Shown here piece after piece: positions 36,046 to 44,167 of a stretch of DNA of 64,000 bases. The number at the start of each line of letters is the position of its first letter. Positions within the stretch are counted from its first letter, which is position 1. The stretch is from positions 37,075-101,074 of the forward strand of contig NZ_JABVEC010000026.1 in NCBI RefSeq assembly GCF_014323705.1. The letters are read 5' to 3'. This DNA comes from Actinomadura alba. Lineage in GTDB: Bacteria > Actinomycetota > Actinomycetes > Streptosporangiales > Streptosporangiaceae. The notes beneath the pieces were generated by a model. That model was not told the DNA's origin and did not search any database. It saw only the letters and a list, made by a program, of their open reading frames with translations. The position numbers and the translations under genes are program-made.

Positions 36046-36402
36046 ATGCGAATGGTGGGCAATCGAGTCCTGTCCATGGCGGCTGCGGCGATTACAGCGG
36101 TTGTGGCGCCTGTTGTGATTGCCAATCCGAGTGCAGCGGCGAACGAGAACGACGCCGAACTCATGGCCTCATGCTCGGACTGGACGCCGCATATTAGGCG
36201 AGTCATCGTCGGGTCGGCTAAGGTGCACAGCAGCTATTCGGGGTCATCCACAGTGATAGCTACGTGGAAGTACAAAACGCTTTTCCGTGTCAACAAGCGT
36301 TGCGTGAACAATGCCGGAAACCTGTGGTGGCACTCGGACTGCTGCACTGGCGTTAAAGGCTGGATCTGGAACGACTATACAGAGTTCGCCGAATGGAACT
36401 AA
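36046..36402 (+). CDS. Small secreted Cys-containing protein
   Basis: 118 residues, ATG at 36046 with GGGAG upstream. A clear signal peptide (MRMVGNRVLSMAAAAITAVV, cleavage near ANPSAAA) leads to a mature chain of about 85 residues with four cysteines, one as CC (HSDCCTGVKGW), and many Trp. No family was recognised; an SH3-like or small antimicrobial-type fold is possible. It is intact cargo between two tRNA-Phe 3' repeats and has lower GC than the core genes, pointing to transfer. Confidence 0.65.
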   Translation: MRMVGNRVLSMAAAAITAVVAPVVIANPSAAANENDAELMASCSDWTPHIRRVIVGSAKVHSSYSGSSTVIATWKYKTLFRVNKRCVNNAGNLWWHSDCCTGVKGWIWNDYTEFAEWN

Positions 36403-36627
36403 CAGAGCTCGCCTAGCGATCTGTGGCTGTAGGTCGCAGCTGCACATCGCCTGGTGAGCCCTAGATCGATGACCGGTAATTCGTCGCTGGTCCTGGGCCC
36501 GCGCTCGAGATCCATTGGGGGTGATCGCCCAGATGATCGCCTCGACGCGCTGCCGCAGCCAGTTGGGGAAGATCCCCGGATCGTCCTCGTTAGCGCGCAA
36601 CTGAACCGCACGGGCGGTCAGGTGGGG

Positions 36628-36671
36628 CCTGAAAAGCGGAAGGTCGGCGGTTCGACCCCGCCCCTGCCCAC
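36628..36671 (+). repeat. tRNA-Phe 3' half, direct repeat copy B
   Basis: About 43 bases identical to positions 34286-34328 of the tRNA-Phe gene, from the anticodon loop to the acceptor end, but without the CCA. Sequence after it differs from that after the intact gene. This is an attachment-site remnant. The rest of 36403-36861 holds this repeat and the terminator below and no gene. Confidence 0.88.
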
Positions 36672-36684
36672 TTCCATGATCAGC

Positions 36685-36729
36685 GAGAACGGCCTCTGAC
36701 CAGTATGTATGTGGTCAGAGGCCGTTCTC
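36685..36729 (+). terminator. Perfect 18-bp-stem hairpin after tRNA-Phe copy B
   Basis: Arms 36685-36702 and 36712-36729 (starting GAGAACGGCC, ending GGCCGTTCTC) pair without mismatch around a 9-base loop. It has no T-tract but lies where a tRNA terminator would, and differs from the terminator behind the intact tRNA-Phe, so it came with another donor. Confidence 0.75.
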
Positions 36730-36861
36730 ATGTGTCCGGCTGTGTCCGACGGTCACCGATGGCTTGGGTTGCGTCCACGGGGGTGGTGTACGAGTTTCCG
36801 CTGATCAGAGGCGTGGCGTCGTGAACTGAGACGGCCATCGCGGCTCGCAGGCAGAGGAAGG

Positions 36862-37362
36862 TCAGCGTCGCCGTCGAGCATGGCGACGCATCCCGTCCAC
36901 CTTCTGGCGAAAGACCTCAGGGGTGACGATCGGGGTACCGCGCCATGGCGACATCGAGATCAGATCGACGTCGTTGCTGACAATCAGCAACGCGCCCACC
37001 TCCACCGCGAGATCCAAGATCAGGTTGTCCTCGTGATCGGGACAATCATGCACCGTGCGAGGCGGATCGATCACCTCGCCCTCACTGTGTTCGGCGATCA
37101 CGACCAGCGCCGCCAAGTAGGCATCGATCTGTGCCTGCTCCCACTTGAACAGCTCCGACAGGATCCGCTCAATGTTCAGCAAGATGTGTGGAGACAGCCA
37201 CAGCGAGAACTCGGCCGCATCGTTGGCGATCCCTAAGCAGTCCGCCGAGGCGTTGCCGGAGGTAGGTGGCGGCGAGGGCCATGAACGGAACGGGCTGTTA
37301 CCAGTGGCAGCAGCCGTCACCAGAACGTTGACGTCATAGACGACGGGCGTCGGCATGGTCAC
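36862..37362 (-). CDS. PIN domain toxin (VapC-like ribonuclease)
   Basis: 166 residues. PIN fold acidic residues are in place: D9 in VVYDVNVLV, the acidic helix end ERILSELF, and D residues in CPDHEDNLILDLA and IVSNDVDLI. Its ATG overlaps the stop of the antitoxin gene by 4 bp. PIN toxins cut RNA. The pair sits between tRNA-Phe repeats B and C, as expected of an element stabiliser, and both frames are intact, unlike much of the surrounding DNA. Confidence 0.85.
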   Translation of the reverse strand: MTMPTPVVYDVNVLVTAAATGNSPFRSWPSPPPTSGNASADCLGIANDAAEFSLWLSPHILLNIERILSELFKWEQAQIDAYLAALVVIAEHSEGEVIDPPRTVHDCPDHEDNLILDLAVEVGALLIVSNDVDLISMSPWRGTPIVTPEVFRQKVDGMRRHARRRR

Positions 37363-37670
37363 GCCTCGCCCTTACCCTTGAGGAACTCCCGGATCCGGTC
37401 AGGGACATCGGCCGGCTCGATACCGAGTTCGGCGGTGCGCTGCTGACCGTAAGTCTGCAGCTCACGCAACTGCTCCGCAACCATGATCGACCTCATGACA
37501 CGGTACGTGGCACGCAGGTAGGCCGACCGGTTCCCATCCCCGAAGTAGTCGACGAGCTCATCCAGCGTGGGTCGGTCCTCGGGCTGAACGGAGAAGCCCA
37601 GGGTCTGCGCCTGCGACTTGCCATGCCGGCTTGGCGCCCTCGTCTTGCGGTTCTTGGTCTCTGCTCCCAT
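37359..37670 (-). CDS. Antitoxin-like partner of the PIN toxin
   Basis: 103 residues from the ATG at 37670; longer in-frame starts give no conserved sequence. A basic N-terminus (ETKNRKTRAPSRHGKS) precedes a short helical region (TLDELVDYFGDGNRSAYLRA) that looks like a ribbon-helix-helix or similar DNA-binding unit, then an acidic C-terminal tail that would cover the toxin. Operon order antitoxin then toxin with ATGA overlap is typical of type II systems, which usually repress themselves. Confidence 0.72.
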   Translation of the reverse strand: MGAETKNRKTRAPSRHGKSQAQTLGFSVQPEDRPTLDELVDYFGDGNRSAYLRATYRVMRSIMVAEQLRELQTYGQQRTAELGIEPADVPDRIREFLKGKGEA

Positions 37671-37788
37671 ACCATCAGTTGTACCTGGCGCTGCACGTAA
37701 AATGCAACTAACTGCATTCCTACTATCGCCGAGCATCAACCGGGCACCTCAGCGTGCCTGCGTGACTACCCCCGGGATCCATCCAGGC

Positions 37789-37813
37789 GACGACAACACT
37801 GACGACAACGTCC
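37789..37813. repeat. 12-bp-period direct repeat, candidate integrase arm sites (right end)
   Basis: GACGACAAC at 37789 and 37801, 12 bp apart and followed by GTCC. It matches the repeat pair at 34381 in period and flank, with the same G-to-A change in both units. It lies 83 bp before tRNA-Phe fragment C. Confidence 0.5.
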
Positions 37814-37895
37814 ACCACCACTGACGTTCAACGGCACACGCCGAGCGCCGTCCACCTCTGCAAGACCGCCGCGATCAGGGCGTTTTGCTCCTCCT

Positions 37896-37931
37896 GCCCG
37901 CCCCTGCCCACATCTCTGAACAGCCAGAAGC
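37896..37931 (+). repeat. tRNA-Phe end fragment, direct repeat copy C
   Basis: Carries the last bases of tRNA-Phe (CCCGCCCCTGCCCA) and the start of its downstream flank (CTCTGAACAGCCA), then diverges before the terminator. This is a shorter and more changed copy than B and D. Confidence 0.7.
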
Positions 37932-37989
37932 CGGCCACTGCGGAGAATTCCACATCCGGCCGCGTCACCTGCCGTCCGGAAAGGGACGC

Positions 37990-38601
37990 TCAGCGCCTCG
38001 GCGGCGCGGGCGCGAGCAGCGCCTGCCACAGATACGACGGCACTCCGCGGCTCTCCATCCGCCGGCGCATCCCCTCGATGAGGCCGACCCTCGGCCAGAC
38101 GAGGAACACGATCAACGGCCAGCCGAACGCGAAGCCCACGGCATAGAACCTCAGTCCATCGCCGCCCCATCCTGAGGTGACCATACCGAGCAGAATCGGG
38201 ATCCAGCAGGGGTAGATTCGCCTCCACAGCGCCCGCCTGAAGGCGGCGAGAGCCGCCTCGGCCGTCTCGGCGGGATGCCGGTGGCCGTGATCTCGCGGCG
38301 ACAGCGGCCGCGGCGTCCACCATCCGACCGCCAGCGCGGCCCCCGCGGCGACCGCCATGACCGTGCAGACGGTGACGAAGGGGATCATCGGCTCACCCCC
38401 CTCGGTCCCGACCTGGGAGAGCATGAGCAACATCAGCAGCGGACCGGTGATCAGTATCGCCCCAAGGAGCCGGAACTGACGAAGGTGGGTTCCGGGCGGG
38501 CCCAGCAGTCCGAACCTGACCCCGGCCGGAGGGCCGCTCATCGGAGCCTGGAAATCCGAAGGGTCGAATGACGGCGGCGGAGAACCCTGGGGGTTCGACA
38601 T
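37990..38601 (-). CDS. Hypothetical membrane protein
   Basis: 203 residues from the ATG at 38601. A Pro-rich cytoplasmic leader is followed by two hydrophobic hairpins (about residues 42-62 with LGAILITGPLLMLLML, 72-93, then 135-155 and 160-178), so four membrane spans are likely. No family recognised. It occupies the segment between tRNA-Phe copies C and D and seems to be intact cargo. Confidence 0.6.
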   Translation of the reverse strand: MSNPQGSPPPSFDPSDFQAPMSGPPAGVRFGLLGPPGTHLRQFRLLGAILITGPLLMLLMLSQVGTEGGEPMIPFVTVCTVMAVAAGAALAVGWWTPRPLSPRDHGHRHPAETAEAALAAFRRALWRRIYPCWIPILLGMVTSGWGGDGLRFYAVGFAFGWPLIVFLVWPRVGLIEGMRRRMESRGVPSYLWQALLAPAPPRR

Positions 38602-38796
38602 GGACCGGAACGGTACCAAAGCGGCGCCCGCGGCCCCAGATCGCAGGCCTCATGTGGCCGTCGAACCGGGCGGGCCCATGCCGCGGGCTTGAGCAATGAT
38701 CGTGCCGAATACGTGCGGAAGTCCCGACTCTGAGATCACGCGCTGATCGAGTCATGCCAGGTCAGCAGCGATGCCGCGACTGTGACGCGTCGTTCA

Positions 38797-38897
38797 CTGA
38801 AAGCGGAAGGTCGGCGGTTCGACCCTGCCCCTGCCCACCTCTCTGAACAGCCAAAAGACCCCGAGCGATGATCGCCCGGGGTCTTTTGACGGCAACG
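38797..38897 (+). repeat. tRNA-Phe 3' half plus terminator, direct repeat copy D
   Basis: About 100 bases aligned to 34288-34390, covering the tRNA-Phe 3' half, the terminator stem and the first GACGGCAAC unit. Differences include AAA for AAAA in the anticodon loop, accctgcc for accccgcc, a changed and shortened stretch at the CCA, and one T fewer in the T-tract. It is not a working tRNA since the 5' half is missing. Confidence 0.85.
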
Positions 38898-39089
38898 GGC
38901 GGCGGACGGTCGCAGTTTGTGAAGATGTTTACGACCGTGCTGGTCACGAGGCTGAGGCCGTCTCGCCGCCAGGTTCGGTTTCCGATGCGCGGCGTCGCTG
39001 TCGCCTTCCCCCTGCCTTCCTGGGCAGTCGATTCGCGGGAGTGTGTTGGGCAAGCTCTGTAGGCGCTAGGGAGTGAGAGGAGGCCCAGG

Positions 39090-39421
39090 ATGACCGCACA
39101 ACCAAACGACTTCGCCCCTGGCAGCGCACCCGAGCCGGCCAAGAGTCTGCGCGCCATCCGGGCCGCCCTGGTGGTGCCCCAGGACCGCGGAGCTTTCGAC
39201 GCCGGGCTCAAAGCGGTGCTCGATGAGGTCCGAGTGAACCTCGATCTCGGAGTGCTGAACGACTTCGTGCATCGCTGGTGGATCTCCGCTTGCGACTCGC
39301 ACACGACCCCGAAGGGCGTCGGCGGATGCACGCCCGCGCCAGTCAGATCGCCGCCGGGGAAGCTGTCCCTGCGGGACGGCCGTGGCGTGAGCTCCTCGCT
39401 GAGCGCGAGAACGGACGGTAG
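39090..39421 (+). pseudogene. DUF6247-like protein, frameshifted
   Basis: The first 65 residues (SLRAIRAALVVPQDRGAF, then LDLGVLNDFVHRWW) match small DUF6247-type actinobacterial proteins. Near 39290 the frame changes; the missing end continues in another frame as RLAHDPEGRRRMHARASQ and stops at 39419-39421, directly before the start of the RelE-like gene. A one-base indel explains it. DUF6247 genes often precede a RelE/ParE toxin and are presumed antitoxins. Confidence 0.65.
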
Positions 39422-39668
39422 GTGTACCGGCTCAACCTGGACCCGGTCGCTGAGGAACAGATCAACGCGGTCCCCGAGGGAGCTCTACGCCCGCTCGCCG
39501 AGTTGTTCACGTTGCTGGAGACGGCACCTTGGAGCGGGCAGCCGTTCAACCCTGCCAATCCCAGGGGAAACATGCTCACGCACGCCTTCGGCGAACGCGG
39601 GCTAGCCACGGACCTCGTCCTCGAAGAAACGGCGCGAGGTGCACGTGCTCCGTGTTGAATGGCCATGA
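39422..39668 (+). pseudogene. RelE/ParE-like toxin, frameshifted near its end
   Basis: GTG start immediately after the DUF6247 stop. YRLNLDPVAEEQINAVPEG and PLAELFTLLETAPWSGQP fit a RelE/ParE-type toxin. After LVLE the frame shifts; the expected C-terminus KKRREVHVLRVEWP is read in another frame and ends at 39668. In frame, the protein stops earlier with an unrelated tail. Both toxin and antitoxin of this pair are therefore damaged. Confidence 0.6.
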
Positions 39669-39802
39669 TCGATACTCCGTGACGAGCGGCGGCCGTTGAC
39701 GGCAACAACGGCTACCGTGGACAGCCCTCAGCACACTTCAACCGCCGTCTACCTCGGCACGGAACCCCTGAGCTGGGTGGTTGTTACTCCTGAAAAAGGG
39801 TC

Positions 39803-39830
39803 GTGGGTTCAAATCCCGCCGTCCCGACCA
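39803..39830 (+). other. tRNA 3'-end fragment (T-arm, acceptor strand and CCA)
   Basis: GTGGG-TTCAAAT-CCCGC forms a T-arm, followed by CGTCCCG, a discriminator A and an encoded CCA. No matching 5' acceptor strand or D-arm is found upstream. It is the 3' end of some tRNA carried as an attachment-site remnant; it is not the tRNA-Phe end. A terminator follows directly. Confidence 0.65.
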
Positions 39831-39846
39831 GCTTTTAGCAGGTCAG

Positions 39847-39879
39847 AAGGGCTTCGGATCTTCCTCCGAAGCCCTTTTT
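39847..39879 (+). terminator. Rho-independent terminator after the tRNA fragment
   Basis: AAGGGCTTCGGA and TCCGAAGCCCTT (39847-39858, 39865-39876) pair perfectly around a 6-base loop and run into a T-tract. Confidence 0.88.
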
Positions 39880-39905
39880 CGATCTTAAAGGTCGATCCGT
39901 GATGT

Positions 39906-39930
39906 GACAGGGAATGGCCCATTCCCTGTC
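39906..39930. repeat. Perfect 25-bp palindrome
   Basis: GACAGGGAATGG, one C, then CCATTCCCTGTC: 12-bp arms without mismatch and a single central base. It lies 27 bp after the terminator and just before the start-less reading frame that leads into the ABC permease. An operator, a recombination site or an element end are all possible. Confidence 0.6.
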
Positions 39931-39976
39931 ATGACCACATCCGGCCGGATCCGCCGTCCTCTTTCTTACCTGGAGT

Positions 39977-40234
39977 GTCGGTACGGCGGTCTATGACTCC
40001 ACCGACCCCTTCGGCGAAGATAACGCCATCACAGCGTCCGCGCTGCAGGCGGCACGGGGGCCGGAGGGCAGGCCGGCCAGCCCTTGGGAGCTGCCTCACC
40101 CCGAGGACTGGGCGCTTCTTGCCCAATGGAACGGCTTGATCGGTGGTTACGGCTACTGGACGATCGCGAGGAAGGCCGCCAAGATATCGTCATCCGACGA
40201 TCGTGTAGCTGATGTGCGACCAGAAACCGGCTAA
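39977..40234 (+). pseudogene. Start-less coding fragment abutting the ABC permease gene
   Basis: An open frame reads VGTAVYDSTDPFGEDNAI to the TAA at 40232-40234, one base before the permease ATG, with coding-like composition (ELPHPEDWALLAQWNG). The frame is open back to 39935 but holds no ATG or GTG ahead of this stretch. Most likely the 3' end of a gene cut off by the insertion events to its left. Family not recognised. Confidence 0.4.
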
Positions 40235-43200
40235 ATGATGAGCAGATTCAGCGGGCTCGCCGTTGTCTGGGCCGGGATCTGGCGGCGGCGCGGCATGTCG
40301 GCCGCCGTATTCCTGATCGCGGCCACGGCGGTGGCCGCGGCCTCGATCGGGCCCTCCTATCATGACGCCGCCGCGACGTACATAACGCGGACGACGATGG
40401 CGGAGGCTCCCGCCTCGTCCCAGGGGATTTTGCTCACCCGGCAACGGCAGCAGGGACCACCGATCACGCCGAGCATGCTGTCCAGTTATGCGGATCTGGC
40501 GCTGGACGGCTCGGAGCACCTATTCGAGCGGCCGATCCGTGAGATGGAATTCTCCGGCGTCATCCCGGGGCGCACGAACACCTCGCTGTCGTGGCGCGAC
40601 GGGGTCTGCGCGCAACTGACCATCCTGCGGGGCCGGTGCGCGACCCGGGCAGGTGAGATCGTGGTCAGCGCGGCCGCCTTGCGGGACCTGCGATGGACAG
40701 TAGGTTCCCGGGCGCCCAGCACATTGCGCGGCGTGGACGGGCAGCGGGTGACGCTGACCGTGGTCGGTGTCTACAGCCCGAAGAATTCCCGCGCGGCGTA
40801 CTGGTTCGGCTCCTCGGTGGACCCTGCCCAGCAAAGCCAGGAGCAAATCGACCCTTTTTTCGCTGCGGAGACGACAGCCCTCAACGCCGCCCTGCTCGCC
40901 GGGGCGGACACGCCAGCATTTATGGGCCGGGTTCTGCTTTTGCTGAGGACGGACCGGCTTACCGCGCACGACCTCGAAGCGGTCGGCGAGTCCGTACGCC
41001 GAATAACCTCGGTCAGTGAGTCGCACGGCCCGACGAGCCGGTTCAATTCCACCGTCGCCGACACTATCGACGAAGCGCACACGGCCATCGAGACGCTGTC
41101 GGTCTCGATCCTCATGATCTCCGCGCAACTGGTGGTGCTGTGCTGCCTGTTGCTGTTCTTCGTGGTCATCGACGTGGCCGAGGCCCGGACGTCGGACGTC
41201 GCGCTGGTCAAACTGCGAGGGCTGAGCGGTATCCGGCTGATCACGTTCTGGCTGGCCGAGCCGATCTCGCTGCTCGCCGCGGCGGTGCCCGCGGGCCTGT
41301 TGGCCGGGCGCCTCGCCGCGACCACGATGTCGGCGGCGCTGTTCGGGCCGCGGATCCCCGTGGGGGCGCCGGGTGAGCTGTGGCTCGCCGTCGGGCTGGC
41401 GGCGGCCGGTGGGTTGGCCGCGGTCGTCCTGGCCTCCCGAGCGGCTCTCATCCGTCCGGTGACCGAGCAGTTCCGCAGGGCCGGCACGGGACCGCCGCGC
41501 CGCGGTTGGGTGCCGGACGCCGTGGTGATCACTCTCACCGCGGGCGGCCTGGTGCAGATCGCCGGCGCCGGTACGTTGCGCGGGCCGGGCCGTCAGGACG
41601 CGATCTCGTTGCTGGTGCCAGGATTGCTGGCGATCAGCGTGGCCCTGGTCGCCGCCCGGACACTGCCGCCGGCCTGCCGCGCGCTCTTCCGCCACAGCCG
41701 TCGACGCCGTGGAATCGGTCTGTTCCTCGCGTTGCGTCAGGTCGCGCGGCGCCCCGGTGGCGTGCGGACGACGGTGACGCTGACCACCGCGTTCACCCTG
41801 GTGGTCTTCGCCGTAGCGGCCTGGTCGACGGCACGGGCCAACCATAGAGCGGTCGCCGCCACCCAGGTGGGCGCCCCGGTGGCGCTGACGATCACGCCGC
41901 CGCCGAGCGAGTCGTTGGCGGCCTTCGTCCGCACCATCGATCCGGGTGGACGCGCCGCGGCCGGAGTCCTGGTCATGCGGCACGCCGAATCCGGCGCGCC
42001 GGTCACCATCGGCGTGGACCCCGACAGGTTCGCGCACGTGGCGTACTGGCGGCCCGACTTCGCCGACACCCCGCTGCGGTCCCTGCTGCCCCGGCTCCGG
42101 TCGCCGTCGGCACCGGCGGTCCGGCTGAGCGGCGACCAGATGCGGATCGGCATCGAGGTCAAAAGCCTCACCGTGAACGGCGGGCCGGTCAAGGATCACG
42201 TCCTCGGGCTGCACGCGGAGCTTGCGGTTCCCGGCCAGTCCGACCCCGTCGACCTGCCGCTGGGCTCGCTTCCACCGGCTGGGGAGATGACCAGCGTCGT
42301 ACGGCTGCCGCGCTGCATGGCCGGCTGCGAGCTGCGGCTGATGCGGTTCAAGTACGGCACGACGGCGAGTCCGCCGGTGTTCAACGGGCACATCGTCATC
42401 CGGGCGATCGAGGAGCGGGCAGCGGGCGCGTGGCGGCCCGTGGACGCCGGTCTCACAGAGCCGGGACGGTGGCGGACCAAGCAGAACAGGACGGGCCAAG
42501 GGACCTCGACGGCCTCGGTGGGAGCCCGGCCGGACGGTATGAACGTCGGTATCTCCATCGAGGCGGGCACGTTCCCGGGGATCGAGCCCGCGTCCTTCCC
42601 GACGCGGCTCCCGGCCATCACCACCGCGGGCATGACGGAGCGGCCGCTGCTCGCCAGCGGCTCGGACGCGCTCGATTTCCCGATCGATCGGGTTGCCGTC
42701 GCGCGGGCGCTGCCCGCCGGGGCCGGTAACGGCCTGCTCGTCGACGGCGAGCTGGCCCGGCGGGCGGGCGTCGGTGTGGTCGCGGACCGTACCGAATATC
42801 AGATCTGGGTCACCGCGAAGGCCGCGGAGGCCGTCAAGGCGCGGGTGCGCGCCGCGAGGGTGAGGCTCCTGGCCGAGCGGCGGGCCGAGGACGTCGCCCG
42901 CGATCTGGGCCGTCGCGGTCCAGGCCTCGCGCTCACCCTCATGCTCGCCGACACGGCGGTGGTGGCGGCCCTCGCCGTCGCCGGTGTGATGCTGAGCCTG
43001 TACACCTCGGGTCGGCGGCGGTCGTACGAGATGGCCGCGTTGAACGTCGCGGGTGCCCGTCGGCGCGCCCTGCGACGCGGCCTGCTCACCGAGCAGGGGA
43101 TCGTCCTCGGCCATGGTCTGTTGGTGGGCGTCGGCGCCGGCCTTGCCGTGGTATGGCTGGCGCTGCCGGCCGTACCGCAGTTCTCCCGGCCTCCGGCGGC

Positions 43201-43348
43201 TCCTCCGCTGCACTACGCGCCGGATCCGGTCCTGCTCGGCGGCGTCATCGCCGCCACCGCCGCGCTGGTCGCCGCGGGAGCGTGGCTAAGCACCGTGTCG
43301 ATCATGCGCCGGATCGGCGCCGAGCAACTGCGGGAGCAGCCGCCGTGA
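40235..43348 (+). CDS. FtsX-like ABC transporter permease
   Basis: 1037 residues. N-terminal membrane anchor (SAAVFLIAATAVAAASIGPS), large extracytoplasmic parts, and FtsX/MacB-type spans near residues 290-320, 345-365 and 380-400 (LVVLCCLLLFFVVIDVAEAR), 435-480 and at the C-terminus (GLALTLMLADTAVVAALAVAG, with further spans to the end). The two-block layout fits the macrolide-export or lipoprotein-release-like class. Its stop overlaps the first ATPase gene (GTGA). Substrate unknown. Confidence 0.88.
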   Translation: MMSRFSGLAVVWAGIWRRRGMSAAVFLIAATAVAAASIGPSYHDAAATYITRTTMAEAPASSQGILLTRQRQQGPPITPSMLSSYADLALDGSEHLFERPIREMEFSGVIPGRTNTSLSWRDGVCAQLTILRGRCATRAGEIVVSAAALRDLRWTVGSRAPSTLRGVDGQRVTLTVVGVYSPKNSRAAYWFGSSVDPAQQSQEQIDPFFAAETTALNAALLAGADTPAFMGRVLLLLRTDRLTAHDLEAVGESVRRITSVSESHGPTSRFNSTVADTIDEAHTAIETLSVSILMISAQLVVLCCLLLFFVVIDVAEARTSDVALVKLRGLSGIRLITFWLAEPISLLAAAVPAGLLAGRLAATTMSAALFGPRIPVGAPGELWLAVGLAAAGGLAAVVLASRAALIRPVTEQFRRAGTGPPRRGWVPDAVVITLTAGGLVQIAGAGTLRGPGRQDAISLLVPGLLAISVALVAARTLPPACRALFRHSRRRRGIGLFLALRQVARRPGGVRTTVTLTTAFTLVVFAVAAWSTARANHRAVAATQVGAPVALTITPPPSESLAAFVRTIDPGGRAAAGVLVMRHAESGAPVTIGVDPDRFAHVAYWRPDFADTPLRSLLPRLRSPSAPAVRLSGDQMRIGIEVKSLTVNGGPVKDHVLGLHAELAVPGQSDPVDLPLGSLPPAGEMTSVVRLPRCMAGCELRLMRFKYGTTASPPVFNGHIVIRAIEERAAGAWRPVDAGLTEPGRWRTKQNRTGQGTSTASVGARPDGMNVGISIEAGTFPGIEPASFPTRLPAITTAGMTERPLLASGSDALDFPIDRVAVARALPAGAGNGLLVDGELARRAGVGVVADRTEYQIWVTAKAAEAVKARVRAARVRLLAERRAEDVARDLGRRGPGLALTLMLADTAVVAALAVAGVMLSLYTSGRRRSYEMAALNVAGARRRALRRGLLTEQGIVLGHGLLVGVGAGLAVVWLALPAVPQFSRPPAAPPLHYAPDPVLLGGVIAATAALVAAGAWLSTVSIMRRIGAEQLREQPP

Positions 43349-44163
43349 GCGTCATCAGCTGCGAGAACGTCGTCCACATCTACCACCTGGACGACGATGA
43401 GGTGGTGGCGCTGCGCGGCGTGGATCTGCAGATCGCGGAGGGCGAGGCCGTCGCGCTGCTCGGTCCGTCCGGATCGGGCAAGACGACCCTGCTGTGGCTG
43501 CTGGCCGGTCTGCTGCGGCCCAGCGCCGGGAGGCTGCGCGTACTGGACCGTGACGTGGGCGGCCTGAGCACCCATGCGCTGACCCGGTTGCGGTCCCGCC
43601 AGATGGGGATCGTGCTGCAGAATCCCGCCCGCAACGTGCTGCCGTACGCCTCCGCCGCCGGCAACATCACCTTCGCGCGGCGCATCGGGCGCGCCGGCCG
43701 GTCCGCCCGCCCGATCGACGAACTGCTGGATCGCGTCGGCCTGTCCGAGGTGGCACGCCGACCGGCCGGGCGGCTGTCCGGCGGCGAGCAGCAGCGCCTC
43801 GCGGTGGCGATCGCGCTGGCCCACGGGCCGCGGCTGCTCCTCGCCGACGAACCGACCAGCCAGCTCGACCTCCGATCCTCCGAACGGGTCATCGACCTGC
43901 TGAAATGGGCGAACCAGCAGTTGGGCACCACTGTGGTGGTGGTGACGCACGACCCCGCGGTCGGGGACGCGTTCGACCGGACACTGACCATCCGGGACGG
44001 CCGGGTCGGCATGGAAGGGCGCGGCGGCCAGGAGTACGTCGTCGTCGGCCGTGACGGCTCCGTACAATTGCCGCCGCATGTGCAGGAGGTGCTGCCGCCG
44101 GGCTCGCGGGCCAAGGTCCGCCTGCTCGCGCACGGCGCCGAGCTCCGCCGGGCCACGGAGTGA
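43345..44163 (+). CDS. ABC transporter ATP-binding protein (MacB/LolD-like)
   Basis: 272 residues. Walker A GPSGSGKTT (about residue 40), ABC signature LSGGEQQRLAVAIAL (about 146), Walker B LLLADEPTSQLD and the H-loop VVVTHDPA. A C-terminal extension of about 50 residues after the usual end (EYVVVGRDGSVQLP, VLPPGSRAKVRLL) is unusual for this class and may be a small regulatory domain. GTG start inside the permease stop. Couples ATP hydrolysis to the FtsX-like permease. Confidence 0.92.
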   Translation: MSVISCENVVHIYHLDDDEVVALRGVDLQIAEGEAVALLGPSGSGKTTLLWLLAGLLRPSAGRLRVLDRDVGGLSTHALTRLRSRQMGIVLQNPARNVLPYASAAGNITFARRIGRAGRSARPIDELLDRVGLSEVARRPAGRLSGGEQQRLAVAIALAHGPRLLLADEPTSQLDLRSSERVIDLLKWANQQLGTTVVVVTHDPAVGDAFDRTLTIRDGRVGMEGRGGQEYVVVGRDGSVQLPPHVQEVLPPGSRAKVRLLAHGAELRRATE

Positions 44164-44167
44164 CCAG

